NCBI GenBank assembly: GCA_963693315.1
Contig: OY856188.1
Span: 201,025,686-201,089,685 of the forward strand
Direction: 5' to 3'
DNA: 64,000 bases
From: Diogma glabrata
Lineage: Eukaryota > Arthropoda > Insecta > Diptera > Cylindrotomidae
The number at the start of each line of letters is the position of its first letter. Position 1 is the first letter of the stretch. The notes under the pieces were generated by a model that saw only the letters and a program-made list of their open reading frames with translations, was not told where the DNA came from and did no database searches. Positions 21,326 to 33,430 of the stretch are shown piece after piece. Position numbers and translations under genes: made by a program.

Positions 21326-22403
21326 GGGGCATTCCACGTAAACGGGAACAAGCAAAAATTGTTTTTCCTTAAATCTTTGAGGGTTGATAGTACTCAGAAA
21401 AGAATTTTGAAATTTTTTAGATTTTTTGGCCATCCCCCTTGGCATCATTGACTGTCACAATTTTAAAATTTTTTCTTGGACGACAAACGTCTTCATTTTG
21501 TAGTAAATTTAATGCGTATAAACAATTTCTTAAAAAATATCAGTCCGTTTTTTAAATTAAGTTTAAAATATGCACTTTCAAATCATTTTTATTGTGTGAT
21601 GGAAGTAGTATCGATGTGAGCGCTAGACGGCGCTGAAGGTAAAAAAACACTGCAGTTTTCAAGTAGTTCTAAAACTTTATGATTTTTTTTCTCGGATCCA
21701 TGTACGAAAATTTTGCACTTGCCAATTTTGTCTTAAAATTTAACCTAGATTACGAATATATTTTTCGATATACAAAACTTGTCCATTTAAAAAATACTGG
21801 TCGCCATATTGGTTTCGAAATAATGAATTTTAGTAATTTGATACCAGATTTGACTTTAAGCACCGTGATTATTTTATAATACATTCTTTGAAATTTAATT
21901 ACTGTTTTACAGCACAAGATATTACCTGAAAACGTAGTTTTGGAGGTGGTTTTTAACCGTCAGCACCCTTTTGCGCTCACATCGATAATGCTTCCATCAC
22001 GCTATAAGAAATATTTGAAAGTGTATTTTTTAAGCTAAATAAAAAAATTATAAAAAAACCAATACATTTTGAAAAATTGATTTTAAACTTTAAAACCTAA
22101 AATAAGGGAGAAAACTACCCTCAAAAATGTTTAAATATTTTTATTGTATTCTACGGGGAAAATGCTAACGAACTGATATTTTTTTAAACTTGTTTATACG
22201 CATTAAATTCTATACAAAATGAAGACGATTGTTGAAAAGTTTTCATCTATAGAAAAAAATTCAAATTTGTGATCGTCATCGGCAAGGGGGCCAAAACATC
22301 TAAAACAATTCCAAAATCGTTTTCTGATTAAAGTACAACCAATCCCCAAAATTTAAATATAAAAAAATTTTTGTTTGTTCCTCCCGTTCACGGGGAATGC
22401 CCC
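21326..22403. mobile_element. 1.08-kb TIR element (MITE/foldback)
   Basis: The left end GGGGCATTCCACGTAAACGG and the right end (reverse complement GGGGCATTCCCCGTGAACGG) form terminal inverted repeats. Degenerate inverted similarity continues for several hundred bases inward, for example aaaatgcactttcaaat-like versus atttgaaagtgtatttt, and tgatggaagtagtatcgatg versus catcgataatgcttccatca. No transposase is present. No clear target duplication was found (left catat, right atttat). It ends 72 bp before the TM4 exon. Confidence 0.8.
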
Positions 22404-22475
22404 ATTTATAAAAATATAACTTATAATTTTCAATTTAAATTAAATTTTTTAAAATTTTGTTTTTTATATTTGCAG

Positions 22476-22608
22476 ACAACATACAATGTCAAAAATTTCA
22501 CGAACTATAAGATTCATAATTGCAATTTGGATATTAGCATTTTGTCTAGCATCGCCACAAGCATTTCAATACTCTGTACTCGATTTTCCTGATGGACGAT
22601 TATGCACG
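22476..22608 (+). CDS. Pyrokinin/PRXamide receptor exon: ICL2, TM4, ECL2 start
   Basis: Acceptor atttgcag precedes 22476 and donor gtaagtct follows 22608. The first base completes Arg with CG from the TM3 exon, giving R-QHTMSKISRTIRF (ICL2, with the QHTMSK signature of insect pyrokinin receptors). TM4 follows (IIAIWILAFCLASPQAFQY, with Trp and Pro), then DFPDGRLCT, where Cys is the expected disulfide partner of the TM3 Cys. The exon ends in phase 0 and joins VKTVDKS of the next exon. The phase match supports the gene model. The acceptor lies only 72 bp from the TIR element. Confidence 0.92.
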
Positions 22609-25600
22609 GTAAGTCTTATTTTATTTCTAAAAAATAATTTTCTTTATTTTCAATTAGACTGATAATTGCCCTAGGAGAATTATCACGAATATTTTATTTT
22701 TTTTAGAGAAGTTTGAAGTCACATGTCAAGCAACATGCTTTCAAATTCTCGCAAACAATTATATTAAATTACTACTGATAATTGTCAAGGATTATTAAGC
22801 TAAAACTAAAAAATCTAAATCCGCTAGAATTTTTTTTTCTAATTTAACTCGATTTTATTTTTCATTCGGTTGGGGGGGAATATTATTATTACAATATTTC
22901 CAAGCATGCGTTTTCATTGATTTAAAAATAAATTTTGTATGTAAAATGAAGATAAAGCTTGAAGTGAAAAAATTTACAGTAAATTAGGTTTGTTGGAAGC
23001 TTGCTTTTTTCGTCATTTTTAGAATTAGTGGTAATAAATATGGATACAAAGTACAATTAAGGTCATAGACTTTGAGTATTATGCTGATATCTTTAAAATG
23101 AGTTTAATGATTTATTCACTTATGTCAATATATAGAATGAAAATTACCATCATAAATGTATGTGATTTATTTTTTTTACAAGTGAAAACAGTTCAAATTT
23201 TCTCTTCATAAAAAATAATTTTAATTAATTACATAATAAATTATATTTCCACATTTCACTTCAGGTTACAGAAGCTTTAACACTTATATAATGTAAATTA
23301 TACTAAATTATCGGTCGTTTAGACTGAAATTATTTTTGACGACAATGTCCAGTAAAAACGTTTTTGCGACATTAAATTTGTAATATTTATGTATAAATTT
23401 CTTAATCGTTTTATGTAAGCGGATATTATGTTGGTTTATGTTTTTATAGTTTTGAAGAAAATCTTATTATTTAAATGATCATGACTTTTATGACATAATT
23501 AAGTTTTGTGGTTTAATTTTTATAAGAAAATGATTTAGTTTTTCATTTCATAACAAATTACGGTGAGTTATATTAAAATATTAGTTTTTAAGTAAAAGAA
23601 GTTAATTTATGTTTAATTTTCATAACCAACATTAAAATAACTTTTAAGCTAATTTAATTGTTTTACTTAACATAAATTTGTAAAATGTATAAACGTATTA
23701 AATGTCTGAAACAGAATAGAGATTCGACTTCGTTATAAGCATTGATGTTAGATTTAGGGGATTTACTCCCAATTCCCACATACGTATACCTTTTGATCTA
23801 AATATACGAATTAGAACCTTGACAAAATACATGTAAAAAATTAGGACTGCTGACCTAATAATAATGAATCTATTATGCGGAATGTGGAGTAAACAGAAAT
23901 TACTCCCAAAATAAGAAAAATCGCAAGCTACGATTCACATGCATAATTAATTTTATTAAATTTTAAATTTTATTAATCAAATTCTTTGCAAATTATCAAA
24001 ACTTGTTGTTCATTAAAGTCATAAAATTATGTTATTTCAAAATCATCGATGGCATCATTTTAAAAATAAAATGTTAATTAATTAAGCCATTAAGATTATA
24101 ACTGATTACATCAATCGTAGCTGATAAAAGCATTATTAAATTTTTATAATGTTTTTAGATGAAACAAAACAAAATTAAATGAAAAATCATTTTCTTTTCT
24201 TTAAACAGAAAATTAAACTTTTCTTGTTCTTTTATCACCTGAATTATGTATATATTTTTTTTTTGTTGGAAAAAATATAAATTGTAGAAAACAAAATTTT
24301 TTAATTATATACATTTCAACTTTGATGAATTAATTATAAACAGAAATTTGTTTAAAAATAATTTTGATGTTTATTTTTGAAGAATTTGAAGTTGCATAAT
24401 GAATTTTATACTGGATTGTTAGTTTTGCTTATCTCGGATGAAGACAAATTTAAAATGAACCTGTCGAAGCTAAAACCGAACGGCAAAAGAAATTGAAAAT
24501 TACCAATACTAGAGTTGTGTGCAAATCTGAAGGGTGGTCAGGTGTACCATTATATCCCATTTTCATTTAAACAACATTTTGCGAATTGGACAAAATGTTT
24601 TGTTTATTAAAATTAAATCTAAACTGTTTCCTATAATTGTTTTCTGTAATATTCTATGTGAAACCTTACACATTAAACAAATATTTACCCAATTACAATT
24701 TCAGTTTCATTTTTATTCCTTTATTCATTTTAATTTTCTTTAAATAAAAATGTAAAAGAAAATTCTTTTATTCATTTTAAAAGAACGCGCAAAAGCAAAC
24801 ATTTAATTATGAATAACGAAAAGATTTTCAATATACAAAATAAACGAAGATTACATATAAAAGCACTTTTGTTGGTCGCTCAAAAATACAATGTGATGGT
24901 TTGTTTAAATTTGATAAAAAAAAGTTAACGAAAATTTATGAAAAAAATTTCTATTCAATTTTTATTAGTTTAAATAAAATAATAATTTATATTCATTCAT
25001 TTTCATTCTGATTAGGTTAGATTATGAAAATAAATTGTAATAGATGGTCCAGGACATAAGGTACGCTATATTATTCTTGTCCAAAGATCGAAGGATTAGA
25101 TCTTCCATTAATGGGTTATTAAAAAAATGACTTGAAATTTCTCTTGAGATTTCACGTAGTTCTAATTATAAAAAAGTCCAAGCGGCAGGTATATCCTCTA
25201 GAAATAGGTAAATTGGGGGACAAGACAGCTTTGTGTGCAAATAGAATTGGATGTGTCAGATTAGTTTAACTAAAAAATTTCAGTAGAAACAGAATAATCC
25301 AAAAAAATTTGCAAACCAACCGAACTACATAAACGTACACATCAAATCAACCAAACTACATAAACATAAATACATAAACGGAAACTACTTTATCAATGCA
25401 ATTTCGGAACAATTTTGTTTAATTTATTTAAAACTACATAATAACATGTTAAATCCTTTGGTGGATTGACGTACTAGCTACGTCACAACTGCAATACTAC
25501 CACACATAATTTATAATCAAAAATTATCAAACAACTTTTACACCTCAAATAATACAAATATCTATCAATTGAGGAAAATTTTTGTAAATGTGTAATCAAT

Positions 25601-25668
25601 ATACATATATTTATTTATTTCAACTTAACCACTTCTAAATATTCCAAAGTTCCAATGAAAAATATGAA
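22609..25668. other. Receptor intron: AT-rich, no gene seen
   Basis: About 3 kb with no recognisable coding sequence or repeat. A short motif near 25150 (gatttcacgtagttctaatt) recurs with one change near 59888, hinting at a shared decayed repeat. A 69-codon open stretch at 24534 has no motif and low-complexity composition. Confidence 0.45.
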
Positions 25669-26720
25669 TGGGGCTGAAATCTCAAGGCTCTGAGATATCA
25701 AGACTTCGGTCTGGGTTAAGGATTTTGCTATAGTTTTTGGAAAAATACTTTTATGAGGACATTGTTTTTAGTTTTGGTCTGCGATGTATATCAAACATAA
25801 AACTCTTTGTTAAAGTATAAGTATTTTTTTATGTCTGTTTAGAAATTTTTTACAAAACAAACGCAGAACATCAAAACGTTGCCGAAAAATTATAACAGGT
25901 CATAAATTAACATAATTTAGTGAAAAGATGATACAATCGGCAAACTACTCAAAAACTCTCCATTTAGCGTTTCGAGAAAATATTACAAAATCACAAATTC
26001 ATATTTCTTTTCAAAATTCCAAAGATATTGTAAAAATTAAATAAAATCCCAAATTCAAACTTTTTTCAAAATTTTAAAAATAAGTATTCCAAAAATTATC
26101 CCAAAACTAAAACTTTTTCAGAAATTCTAAAAATATTGAAAAAATTATAACAAAATCAAAAATTGAAACTTTTTTCAAATTTCCAAAAATTAGAATAAAA
26201 TCAAATATTTAAACTTTTTCTAAATTCTAATAATATTCCAAAAATTCTTAAAACTTCAAAAATTCAAACTTTCTCCAAAATTCTAAAAATATTGCAAAAA
26301 TTATAACAATATCAAACTTTTTTTGAAATTCCAAAAATTATAATTTTTTTTTTCAAAATCCTAAAAATATATATAAAATTCACAAATTCAAAAATTCTAT
26401 TTTTTTTTTCAAAATTCTAAAAATACTGCAAAAATTATTACAAAATCAAAAAACAAACTTTTTCAAAATTTCAAAAATATTTCAAAAACTATAACAAATT
26501 CAAAAATTTCCATGTCCAATTTCATGTTCAATTACATTTATGTCATACAAACAGCTAAATTTTTTTTCCAAAAAATTGGCTAAAAAAATAAATGAAATCA
26601 TTTTTTCTTTTGACACACTTGACGATTTTTTTGACACACTTCCGGTGCAGTTATCGATCATAATTTAGTAGAAAGATGATACAATCAGCAAACTACTCCG
26701 AACCTCTCCATTTGCGTTTA
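25669..26720 (-). repeat. 'ACTTCGGTCTG' element, reverse copy
   Basis: The left end (ggggctgaaatctcaa, then gacttcggtctgggttaagg) is the reverse complement of the right end of the copy at 28664-31650. It is followed by short degenerate tandem units of about 45-75 bp built of aaattc, caaaaatatt and aaactttttc, and by remnants of the minisatellite unit (tttgacacacttgacg) near 26610. The tctccatttagcgttt block occurs at 25960 and again as a variant near 26700. No coding potential was seen. Confidence 0.75.
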
Positions 26721-26824
26721 ATAAATAAATAAATAAATAAATTAGATATATCTGGTGTGGATGTAATAAATCACTTGAGCAGAAATGATTCTTGGATAAA
26801 ATTCATAATATATAAATAATAAAA

Positions 26825-27240
26825 ACTTTTATCCACGACTACTAAAGAATATATGCTTTCCATGCGTATGTCTTCCATTGTAATTGAATTCATTCCACAA
26901 CTAGTGAATTTGATTAAAATTCTTTAACAGCTCTATAGTTTATTAAATATTCCCCTAACAAATTAAACAACAAACTTGTTTTGTTTTTCGCCATATTTTA
27001 ACATACAAATACAAATTTTTACATGAAAACTGGAAATTAAACGAAATATTTTACAGTCGTGGATAAGATAGCATCTTGTATTCGCTTAGGATGATGGCAG
27101 TTCTTCACTCGGATGATTCCCTCCACTCGCTATGCTCGTTTCTGGAAACTTCATCCTCGTGAAGAATTGTCTTCATTCTAAGCTCATACAAGAATCTACT
27201 ATTCTACCACAAAATCTTCTCATGTACTTAATTTACTTAT
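26825..27240. repeat. Near-palindrome with short flanking inverted repeats
   Basis: The core 27072-27198 is a long imperfect hairpin: atcttgtattcgcttagg pairs with ctaagctcatacaagaat, and gttcttcactcggatga with tcatcctcgtgaagaat. The tip is CACTCGCTATGCTCGT. It is preceded by cttttatccacgact (about 26828) and agtcgtggataagat (about 27055), which are inverted copies of each other. This may be the same kind of hairpin-plus-TIR unit seen at 35553 and 37787. No ORF is present. Confidence 0.65.
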
Positions 27241-27589
27241 ATTTAGTAAAACTTTTCAGTTATTATGTTTAATTTACAGTTATTAAGTTACATAATTTAA
27301 TTAATTTGCCATTTTAATTAAATTTTCTATGCAATATGCAAATTAAGTTTTCTATGCAATAATGATAGAGTTGGTAACAAAAAAGAAAAACAAGGAATAA
27401 GGAATGACATTACATATTTATGATTTCCCACAATACATCTAATTTCCAGGCAACTTTTCTTTTCTTTCGAAAACAGAAGTCAAGCTTTTTTAAAATATTA
27501 CGGGAAGTTATCGCCACAACACTCCCAAAAATTCACTCGACCTTCTATTCATTATCGGAGTAAATCCAAGGATCGAAAAGAATTCGCAG

Positions 27590-28075
27590 TTCAAATTCTG
27601 ACCCCGGTCCAAGTCGCGCGTTCAAATGTTTGATGGTACTTGCTACTACCATCACTACTACAAGGGAGATGCAACCCTGAGTGTAAACACCAACATCTTT
27701 AAAAAACTATTAAACTCACAACATGTGGTGGCGTCTAATGACAGTAACTCCCAATCCGTCTTCCGGTCCTAGACATTTCTTCTAGAAAGACTTTCCTTAT
27801 AGATACAGGCGCTGAAGTTTCCGTTATCCCCGTAACTGTGGAAGAAAAATTTTCTAGGAAATCTTCCTCAAAGCCGTTAACTCGACTAAAGTTAGCACCT
27901 ACAGTACACGGCTTTTAAGCTTAAACATTGGTCTCAGACGAGCGTTTTGTCACACCTTTGTTATAGCCGATATTACCATTCCCATCCTTGAAGCTGATTT
28001 TCTGAACAAATACGGCCTTTTAGTGGACATTAAAATCGACGTCTTGTCAATCAACTCTCTACTCACTTTGGCTAA
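27590..28075 (+). pseudogene. Ty3/gypsy gag end and protease fragment
   Basis: Translated pieces include CYYHHYYKGDATLSV (the gag C-terminus form with Cys/His), LIDTGAEVSVIPVTVEEKF (retropepsin active site DTGAEVS) and FVIADITIPILEADFLNKYG (the usual 'FVIADVxxPILGADFL' protease end). Frameshifts and stops interrupt the pieces. No RT follows. The family is distinct from the minus-strand gypsy element at 15943 (DSGAN protease). Confidence 0.75.
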
Positions 28076-28663
28076 ACTCTCCACTTCTCCAACACCTTCT
28101 CTTACTTACTGATCAACGCATCGGTCAATACCTATATTTAGAAACCAAAATGTTTGAAATCCCTTCAGCGGTTTTCTAGATTTTGTCGGTTGTGACGGTC
28201 GGCAGACAGGCATATTAATATCACGACAAATACGATTATGTGATATTTCTTCACGATACTTTGGGTGCAAGGTTTGACGCGTTTTATCAATCTAAATGAA
28301 ATTTAAATATCAATTAATTCAAGTTTTTATCAATTTTAACGCAAACGATCCACGCTATATTTTTTTTGGTTATGTCTACAACCAATTTTCTTACGATTTA
28401 CTATTTAACAAATCGTGGTTACTTTGATTTTTAAGCGATTAAAATTAATTAATTATAGAGCAAAGACGGAATTATTATCACCTTTTCCAGAATTTTAACA
28501 AGTCAAAAACAAATTTTGATTTTGAACATTGACGTTTCACTATTTGAATTTCCCTCATATTTTTACGTTGGTAGTATTGTAATAATGTGGAACATGTTAT
28601 TATTATGGTTCCGATTCCAATAGTAATAATTAAATAAATTTCAACGATCGTTAGTTTTAAATT
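28076..28663. other. Receptor intron: no gene seen
   Basis: AT-rich stretch without recognisable coding sequence, between the gypsy fragment and the next minisatellite-bearing repeat. Confidence 0.45.
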
Positions 28664-31650
28664 ACTTCGGTCTGAAAGACCTAAGTATTACATTCATGAG
28701 CTCAAAGTGAAATTCTTACCCCCACTTTTTTTGACATTTCTCGACGTTTTAGGACCTCCTGATTCTAAAAAAGCAAAAAAAAAAAAATGTATGTCTGTCT
28801 GCCGGCCGGCCGTCATTACCTACGCTGCAGGGAAAACCGCTGGAGGGATTTCAAAAATTTTTTTTTCTAAAAATAGGTATTCACAAGGGACAGGTCCGAA
28901 AGGACGCTGTGTTCGATAACTGTACCGGAAGTGTGTCAAAAAAATCATTATGTGTGTCAAAAATAGCAAATTTTCATATTTTTGGCTTAAAAAACGTTCA
29001 TTTTAAGTGATTACGAGTAGGAACATTAAATTTGGAGAAATCTTGATGGTCGGGATTGGTATGTAAGATCAAAAACTAGATTATTGCATTATAAGTTTGT
29101 CAAAAAAATGTTGTCAAGTGTGTCAAAAGATTGATTTTTATTTATTTTTTAACCTAATTTTTTGGAAAAAAAAAATAAAATTAATTGTTTGTATGAAATG
29201 AAGTTTTATTATTATTATTGAGAATTATGGCATTATGAGGTTGTCAAAAAAATGTTGTCAAGTGTGTCAAAATTTTTATTTAGTTTTTTACCCTTTTTTT
29301 TTGGAAAAAAATAAAATTGTTTTTTTTTAAATGAAATTTTATTATTATTATTGAGAATTATGGATTATAAGTTTGTCAAAAAAATGTTGTCAAGTGTGTC
29401 AAAAGATTGATTTTTATTTATTTTTTTACCTAATTTTTTGGAAAAAAAAAATAAAATTAATTGTTTGTTTGAAATGAAGTTTTATTATTATTATTGAGAA
29501 TTATGGCATTATGAGGTTGTCAAAAAAATGTTGTCAAGTGTGTCAAAAGATTTTTATTTAGTTTTTTACCCTTTTTTTGGAAAAAAATAAAATTGTTTCT
29601 TTGAAATGAAATTTTATTATTATTATTGAGAATTATGGATTATAAGTTTGTCAAAAAATGTTGTCAAGTGTGTCAAAAGAAAGGTTTTTATTTATTTTTT
29701 ACCCATTTTTTTTAGAAAACAATAAAATTAATAGTTTGTATGACATGATATTTCATTATTATTATAGAGAATTATGGCATTAGAAGTTTGTCAAAAAATA
29801 ATGTCAAGTGTGTCAAAAAATGATTTCATTTATTTTTTAGCTAATTTTTTGGAAAAAAAATGTAGCTGTTTTTATGACGTAAATGTAATCTAAAATGAAA
29901 TTAGACATGGAAGTTTTTGAATTTGTTATAGTTTTTTAAATATTTTTGGAATTTTGAAAAAGTTTGTATTTTTGATTTTGTAATAATTTTTGCAATATTT
30001 TTAGAATATCGGTAAAAGTTTTAATTTTTGATTTTGTAAGAATTTTTGAAATATTTTTAAAATTTTGAAAAATTTTAAATTTTTGATATTATTATAATTT
30101 TTGCAATATTTTTAGAATTTTGGAAAAAGTTTGAATTTTTAAGAATTTTTGAAATGTTGGAATTTAGAAAAAATTTAAATATTTGATTTTATTCTAATTT
30201 TTGGAATATTTTTGGAATTTTGAAAAAGTTTGACTTTCTTTAATTTTTACAATATTTTTGGAATTTTGATTATAATTTTCTGGCAACGTATTGATGTTTC
30301 GTGTTAGTTGTGTAGTAAATTTTTAAACTGAGTTAAAAAAATGCTTGTACTTTAACAAAGAGTTATGTTTGATATACATCGCTGCCCAAAACTAAAAACC
30401 ATGTCCTCATAAAAGTTTTTTACCGAAAACTATATTTTTATTATTATTATTGAGAATTATGGATTATAAGTTTGTCAAAAAAATGTTGTCAAGTGTGTCA
30501 AAAGAAAGATTTTTATTTATTTCTTTACCTAATTTTTTGGAAAAAAAAATAAAATTAATTGTTTGTTTGAAATGAAGTTTTATTATTATTATTGAGAATT
30601 ATGGCATTATGAGGTTGTCAAAAAAATGTTGTCAAGTGTGTCAAAAGATTTTTATTTAGTTTTTTACCCTTTTTTTGGAAAAAAATAAAATTGTTTCTTT
30701 GAAATGAAATTTTATTATTATTATTGAGAATTATGGATTATAAGTTTGTCAAAAAATGTTGTCAAGTGTGTCAAAAGAAAGGTTTTCATTTATTTTTTAC
30801 CCAATTTTTTTAGAAAAAAATAAAATTAATAGTTCGTATGACATGATATTTTATTATTATTATAGAGAATTATGGCATTATAAGTTTGTCAAAAAATAAT
30901 GTCAAGTGTGTCAAAAAATGATTTCATTTAATTTTTTAGCCAATATTTTGGGAAAAAAAATGTAGCTGTTTTTATGACGTAAATGTAATTTAAAATGAAA
31001 TTGGACATGGAAATTTTTGAATTTGTTGTAGTTTTTGAAATATTTTTGGAATTTTGAAAAAGTTTGTATTTTTGATTTTGTAATAATTTTTGCAATATTT
31101 TTAGAATTTCGGCAAAAGTTTTAATTTTTGATTTTGTAAGAATTTTTGAAATATTTTTAGAATTTTGAAAAATTTTTAATTTTTGATTTTATTATAATTT
31201 TTGGAATTTTGAAAAAAGTTTTAATTTTTGATTTTGTAATAATTTTTGCAATATTTTTAGAGTTTTGGAAAAGTTCGAATTTTTAAGAATTTTTGGCATA
31301 TCATCAGAATTTAGAAAAAGTTTAAATATTTGATTTCATTCTAATTTTTAGAATATTTTTGGAATTTTGAAAAAGTTGGATTTTATTTAATTTAACAATA
31401 TTTTTGGAATTTTGATTACAATTATCCGGCAACGTATTGATGTTTCGTGTTAGTTTTGTAATAAATTTTTAAACAGTGTCTATCTCTGAATACTTGTACT
31501 TTAACAAAGAGTAATGTTTGATATTCATCGCTGCCCAAAACTAAAAACCATGTCCTCATAAAAGTTTTGTTGCCGAAAACTATATCAAAATCCTTAACCC
31601 AGACCGAAGTCTTGATATCTCAGAGCTTGAGATTTCAGCCCCTCCATATT
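28664..31650 (+). repeat. Minisatellite-bearing repeat element with internal duplication
   Basis: It starts ACTTCGGTCTG and near its right end has CAGACCGAAGT, an 11-bp inverted pair. Near the left are ctgccggccggccg and a 'ccgaaaggac' block. Then come tandem units of about 130 bp, each holding ttgtcaaaaaaatgttgtca, agtgtgtcaaaag and tttattattattattgagaa (about six units at 29080-29830, then four at 30440-30930). Between and after them are shorter AT-rich units (gaatatttttggaattttga types). The right end reads atatcaaaatccttaaccca, gaccgaagtcttgatatc and gagatttcagcccctcc. A block of about 1.1 kb (29340-30436) is repeated at 30437-31590. No protein was found. Other copies lie at 25669, 32985, 36810, 52893 and 57425. 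Confidence 0.85.
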
Positions 31651-31962
31651 TTTCAACTGAAACAACGAACGCTGAAATATTTGTTAATTTAAATTTCTTA
31701 AGAATAATTCAAAATTTAATATCTATCAAAAATAGCTTCGTATTTTTAACAGATTTCATTTATTTTTTTACGCCAATTTTTTGGACAATTCAACTCAAAA
31801 ACAAAAGTTTCAATAAGGTCCAATCAAAACGCTTCATTTACTATTTTTTAGCAAATCAAAACGATTTGTTTCGATTATTTTTTTCTGTTAGGAAGGAACA
31901 GCGAATATTTTCGAATATTTTCCGCCTACTTTAATATATTAATTTAAAACCAAAATGCATAT
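31651..31962. other. Receptor intron: no gene seen
   Basis: AT-rich filler between two repeats; nothing recognised. Confidence 0.4.
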
Positions 31963-32647
31963 ACAAAATTATGTGAAAATGCAATTTGCAAATAGTAAAA
32001 ATGTCCGTTTTCATTCATAAATGATTGCATGTTTATGTTTATTTTTCAAAAATAAATTACAAATTTATAACATTTATGCGCCTACTAAGATGAAATAATA
32101 TTTAATTTTGTTTGACAACAAAGGAATATGTTGTATGAAATAATGTTACTATTTCTGTTCGTTAAATTGTCTGCTAAATACAACTCGTCATCAAATTATT
32201 AGTCGATTATTTTTCAACATTACCACTCATGCCATTTGAGGTCAAAAATTTCCCTCGTGCGCTACGCGCACTCGGGACCTCAAATGACATTCGTAATAAT
32301 GATTATGAAAAATAATCGACTATTATTTGACGACTCGTTATATTATATATGATAATTTTTTTTTGCTGTCAGTAATTTTATTTTCCATTCATACAAACTA
32401 TGATATTTAAACAGTAGGCTTTGTATTAACTGTCAGCAATTCTTCTTGTCGTCGATAATTTTGCTTTGTCGTTATGAAAATTCTTTGTTGTCATTTTTTC
32501 TTCTAACAAAATGAGAGATAATTTCATCTTAGTAGGCGCATAAATGCTATAAATTTGTAATTTATTTTTGACAAATAAACAAACATTTATGAATGAAAAC
32601 GGACATTTTTGTTATTTGAAAATTGCATTTTTACATAATTTTGTATT
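31963..32647. mobile_element. Foldback element: 130-bp TIRs around a central hairpin
   Basis: The arms at about 31963-32096 and 32522-32647 are inverted copies (aaaatgtccgttttcattca against tgaatgaaaacggacatttt; catttatgcgcctactaaga against tcttagtaggcgcataaatg). Inside is a second palindrome at 32182-32339 with arms aaattattagtcgattattt-like and tip CTCGTGCGCTACGCGCACTC. A third hairpin lies just outside the right arm (32743-32935). No recombinase ORF was detected inside; sequence resembling 20340-20550 fills part of the interior. Confidence 0.8.
32182..32339. repeat. 158-bp near-palindrome with GC-rich tip
   Basis: The left arm (tcgattatttttcaacatta, ccatttgaggtc) pairs with the right arm (gacctcaaatg, tgaaaaataatcga). 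The tip is GTGCGC-TAC-GCGCAC. The GC-rich tip contrasts sharply with the AT-rich arms. Confidence 0.82.
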
Positions 32648-32960
32648 ATTGAATAATTTGTAAAAAAATTTTCATTTAGAAACTAATAATTATCTTTTAA
32701 GCAAAATTATAATTTAAAAAAAATTATCTCATTAAATACCACTCTTCATTGAAATTTTTGTCTAAAATTTTTCAATTTTACTCATTAAATTATTTTTAAG
32801 CAACACTGCTCAATCAAACCACTACTTAAACCACTCGTCCTTCGGACTCGTGGTTTATTGTGCGCTTTGATTCGCAATGTTGCTAAATAATTTAATTCGT
32901 AAAATCAAAAAATTTTCGAAAAAATTTCAATGACTCGTGGTATTACAACCGAAAATTTGT
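32345..32960 (-). mobile_element. Hairpin element family III, copy 2
   Basis: It is a reverse-complement copy of 19960-20570 with scattered differences. It includes the hairpin at 32743-32935 (tip CACTCGTCCTTCGGACTCGTG), overlaps the right arm of the foldback element, and with it forms a hairpin-TIR-interior-TIR series. The two copies flank the TM4 exon in opposite orientation, 12 kb apart. Confidence 0.72.
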
Positions 32961-32984
32961 ATGAAGTAAATGTGACCTGGAAAT

Positions 32985-33430
32985 TTTTGAATTTGAAACT
33001 ATAGTTTTTGAAATATTTTTGGAATTTTGAAAAAAGTTTGTATATGTGATTTTGTAATAATTTTTGCAATATATTTAGAATTTTGGAAAACGATTTAATT
33101 TTTGATTTTGTTATAAGTTTTGGAATATTTTTAGAATTTTGAAAAGAAAAAAGAATTTTTGAATTTGTGCATTTTATATATATAAAATATATATATTTAT
33201 ATATATATATATATTTTTAGAATTTTGGAAAAAGTTTCAATTTTTGATTTTGTAAGAATTTTTATAATATTTTTAGAATTTTGAAAAATTTTAAATTTTT
33301 GATTTTATTATAATTTTTGAAATTTTGAAAAAAGTTTCAATTTTTGATATTGTTATAATTTTCGGAATATTTTTAGAATTTTGGAAAAAGTTTGAAATTT
33401 TAAGAATTTTTAAGAATTTTTGAATTTAGA
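32985..33430 (+). repeat. Partial copy of the 'ACTTCGGTCTG' element
   Basis: It contains the same short units as the middle of 28664-31650 (tttttgaaatatttttggaa, gtttgtatatgtgattttgt, gcaatatatttagaattttg) but lacks the left-end and minisatellite parts. A TA-rich microsatellite lies at 33176-33222. The copy stops at the poly-T run that marks the LINE insertion at 33431. Confidence 0.7.
33176..33222. repeat. AT-dinucleotide microsatellite
   Basis: Runs of TA/AT broken by short A or T insertions (tatatataaaatatatatat, then ttatatatatatatatatat). Confidence 0.9.

Noticed and set aside
24534..24743. 69-codon open frame in the long receptor intron
   Set aside because: Composition is low-complexity (I, F, L, N, K), no motif, no homologue recognised; expected by chance in AT-rich DNA.
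28664..31650. Could the regular minisatellite be a CRISPR array?
   Set aside because: Units of about 130 bp diverge along their whole length with no constant repeat/unique spacer pattern, and the DNA is eukaryotic.
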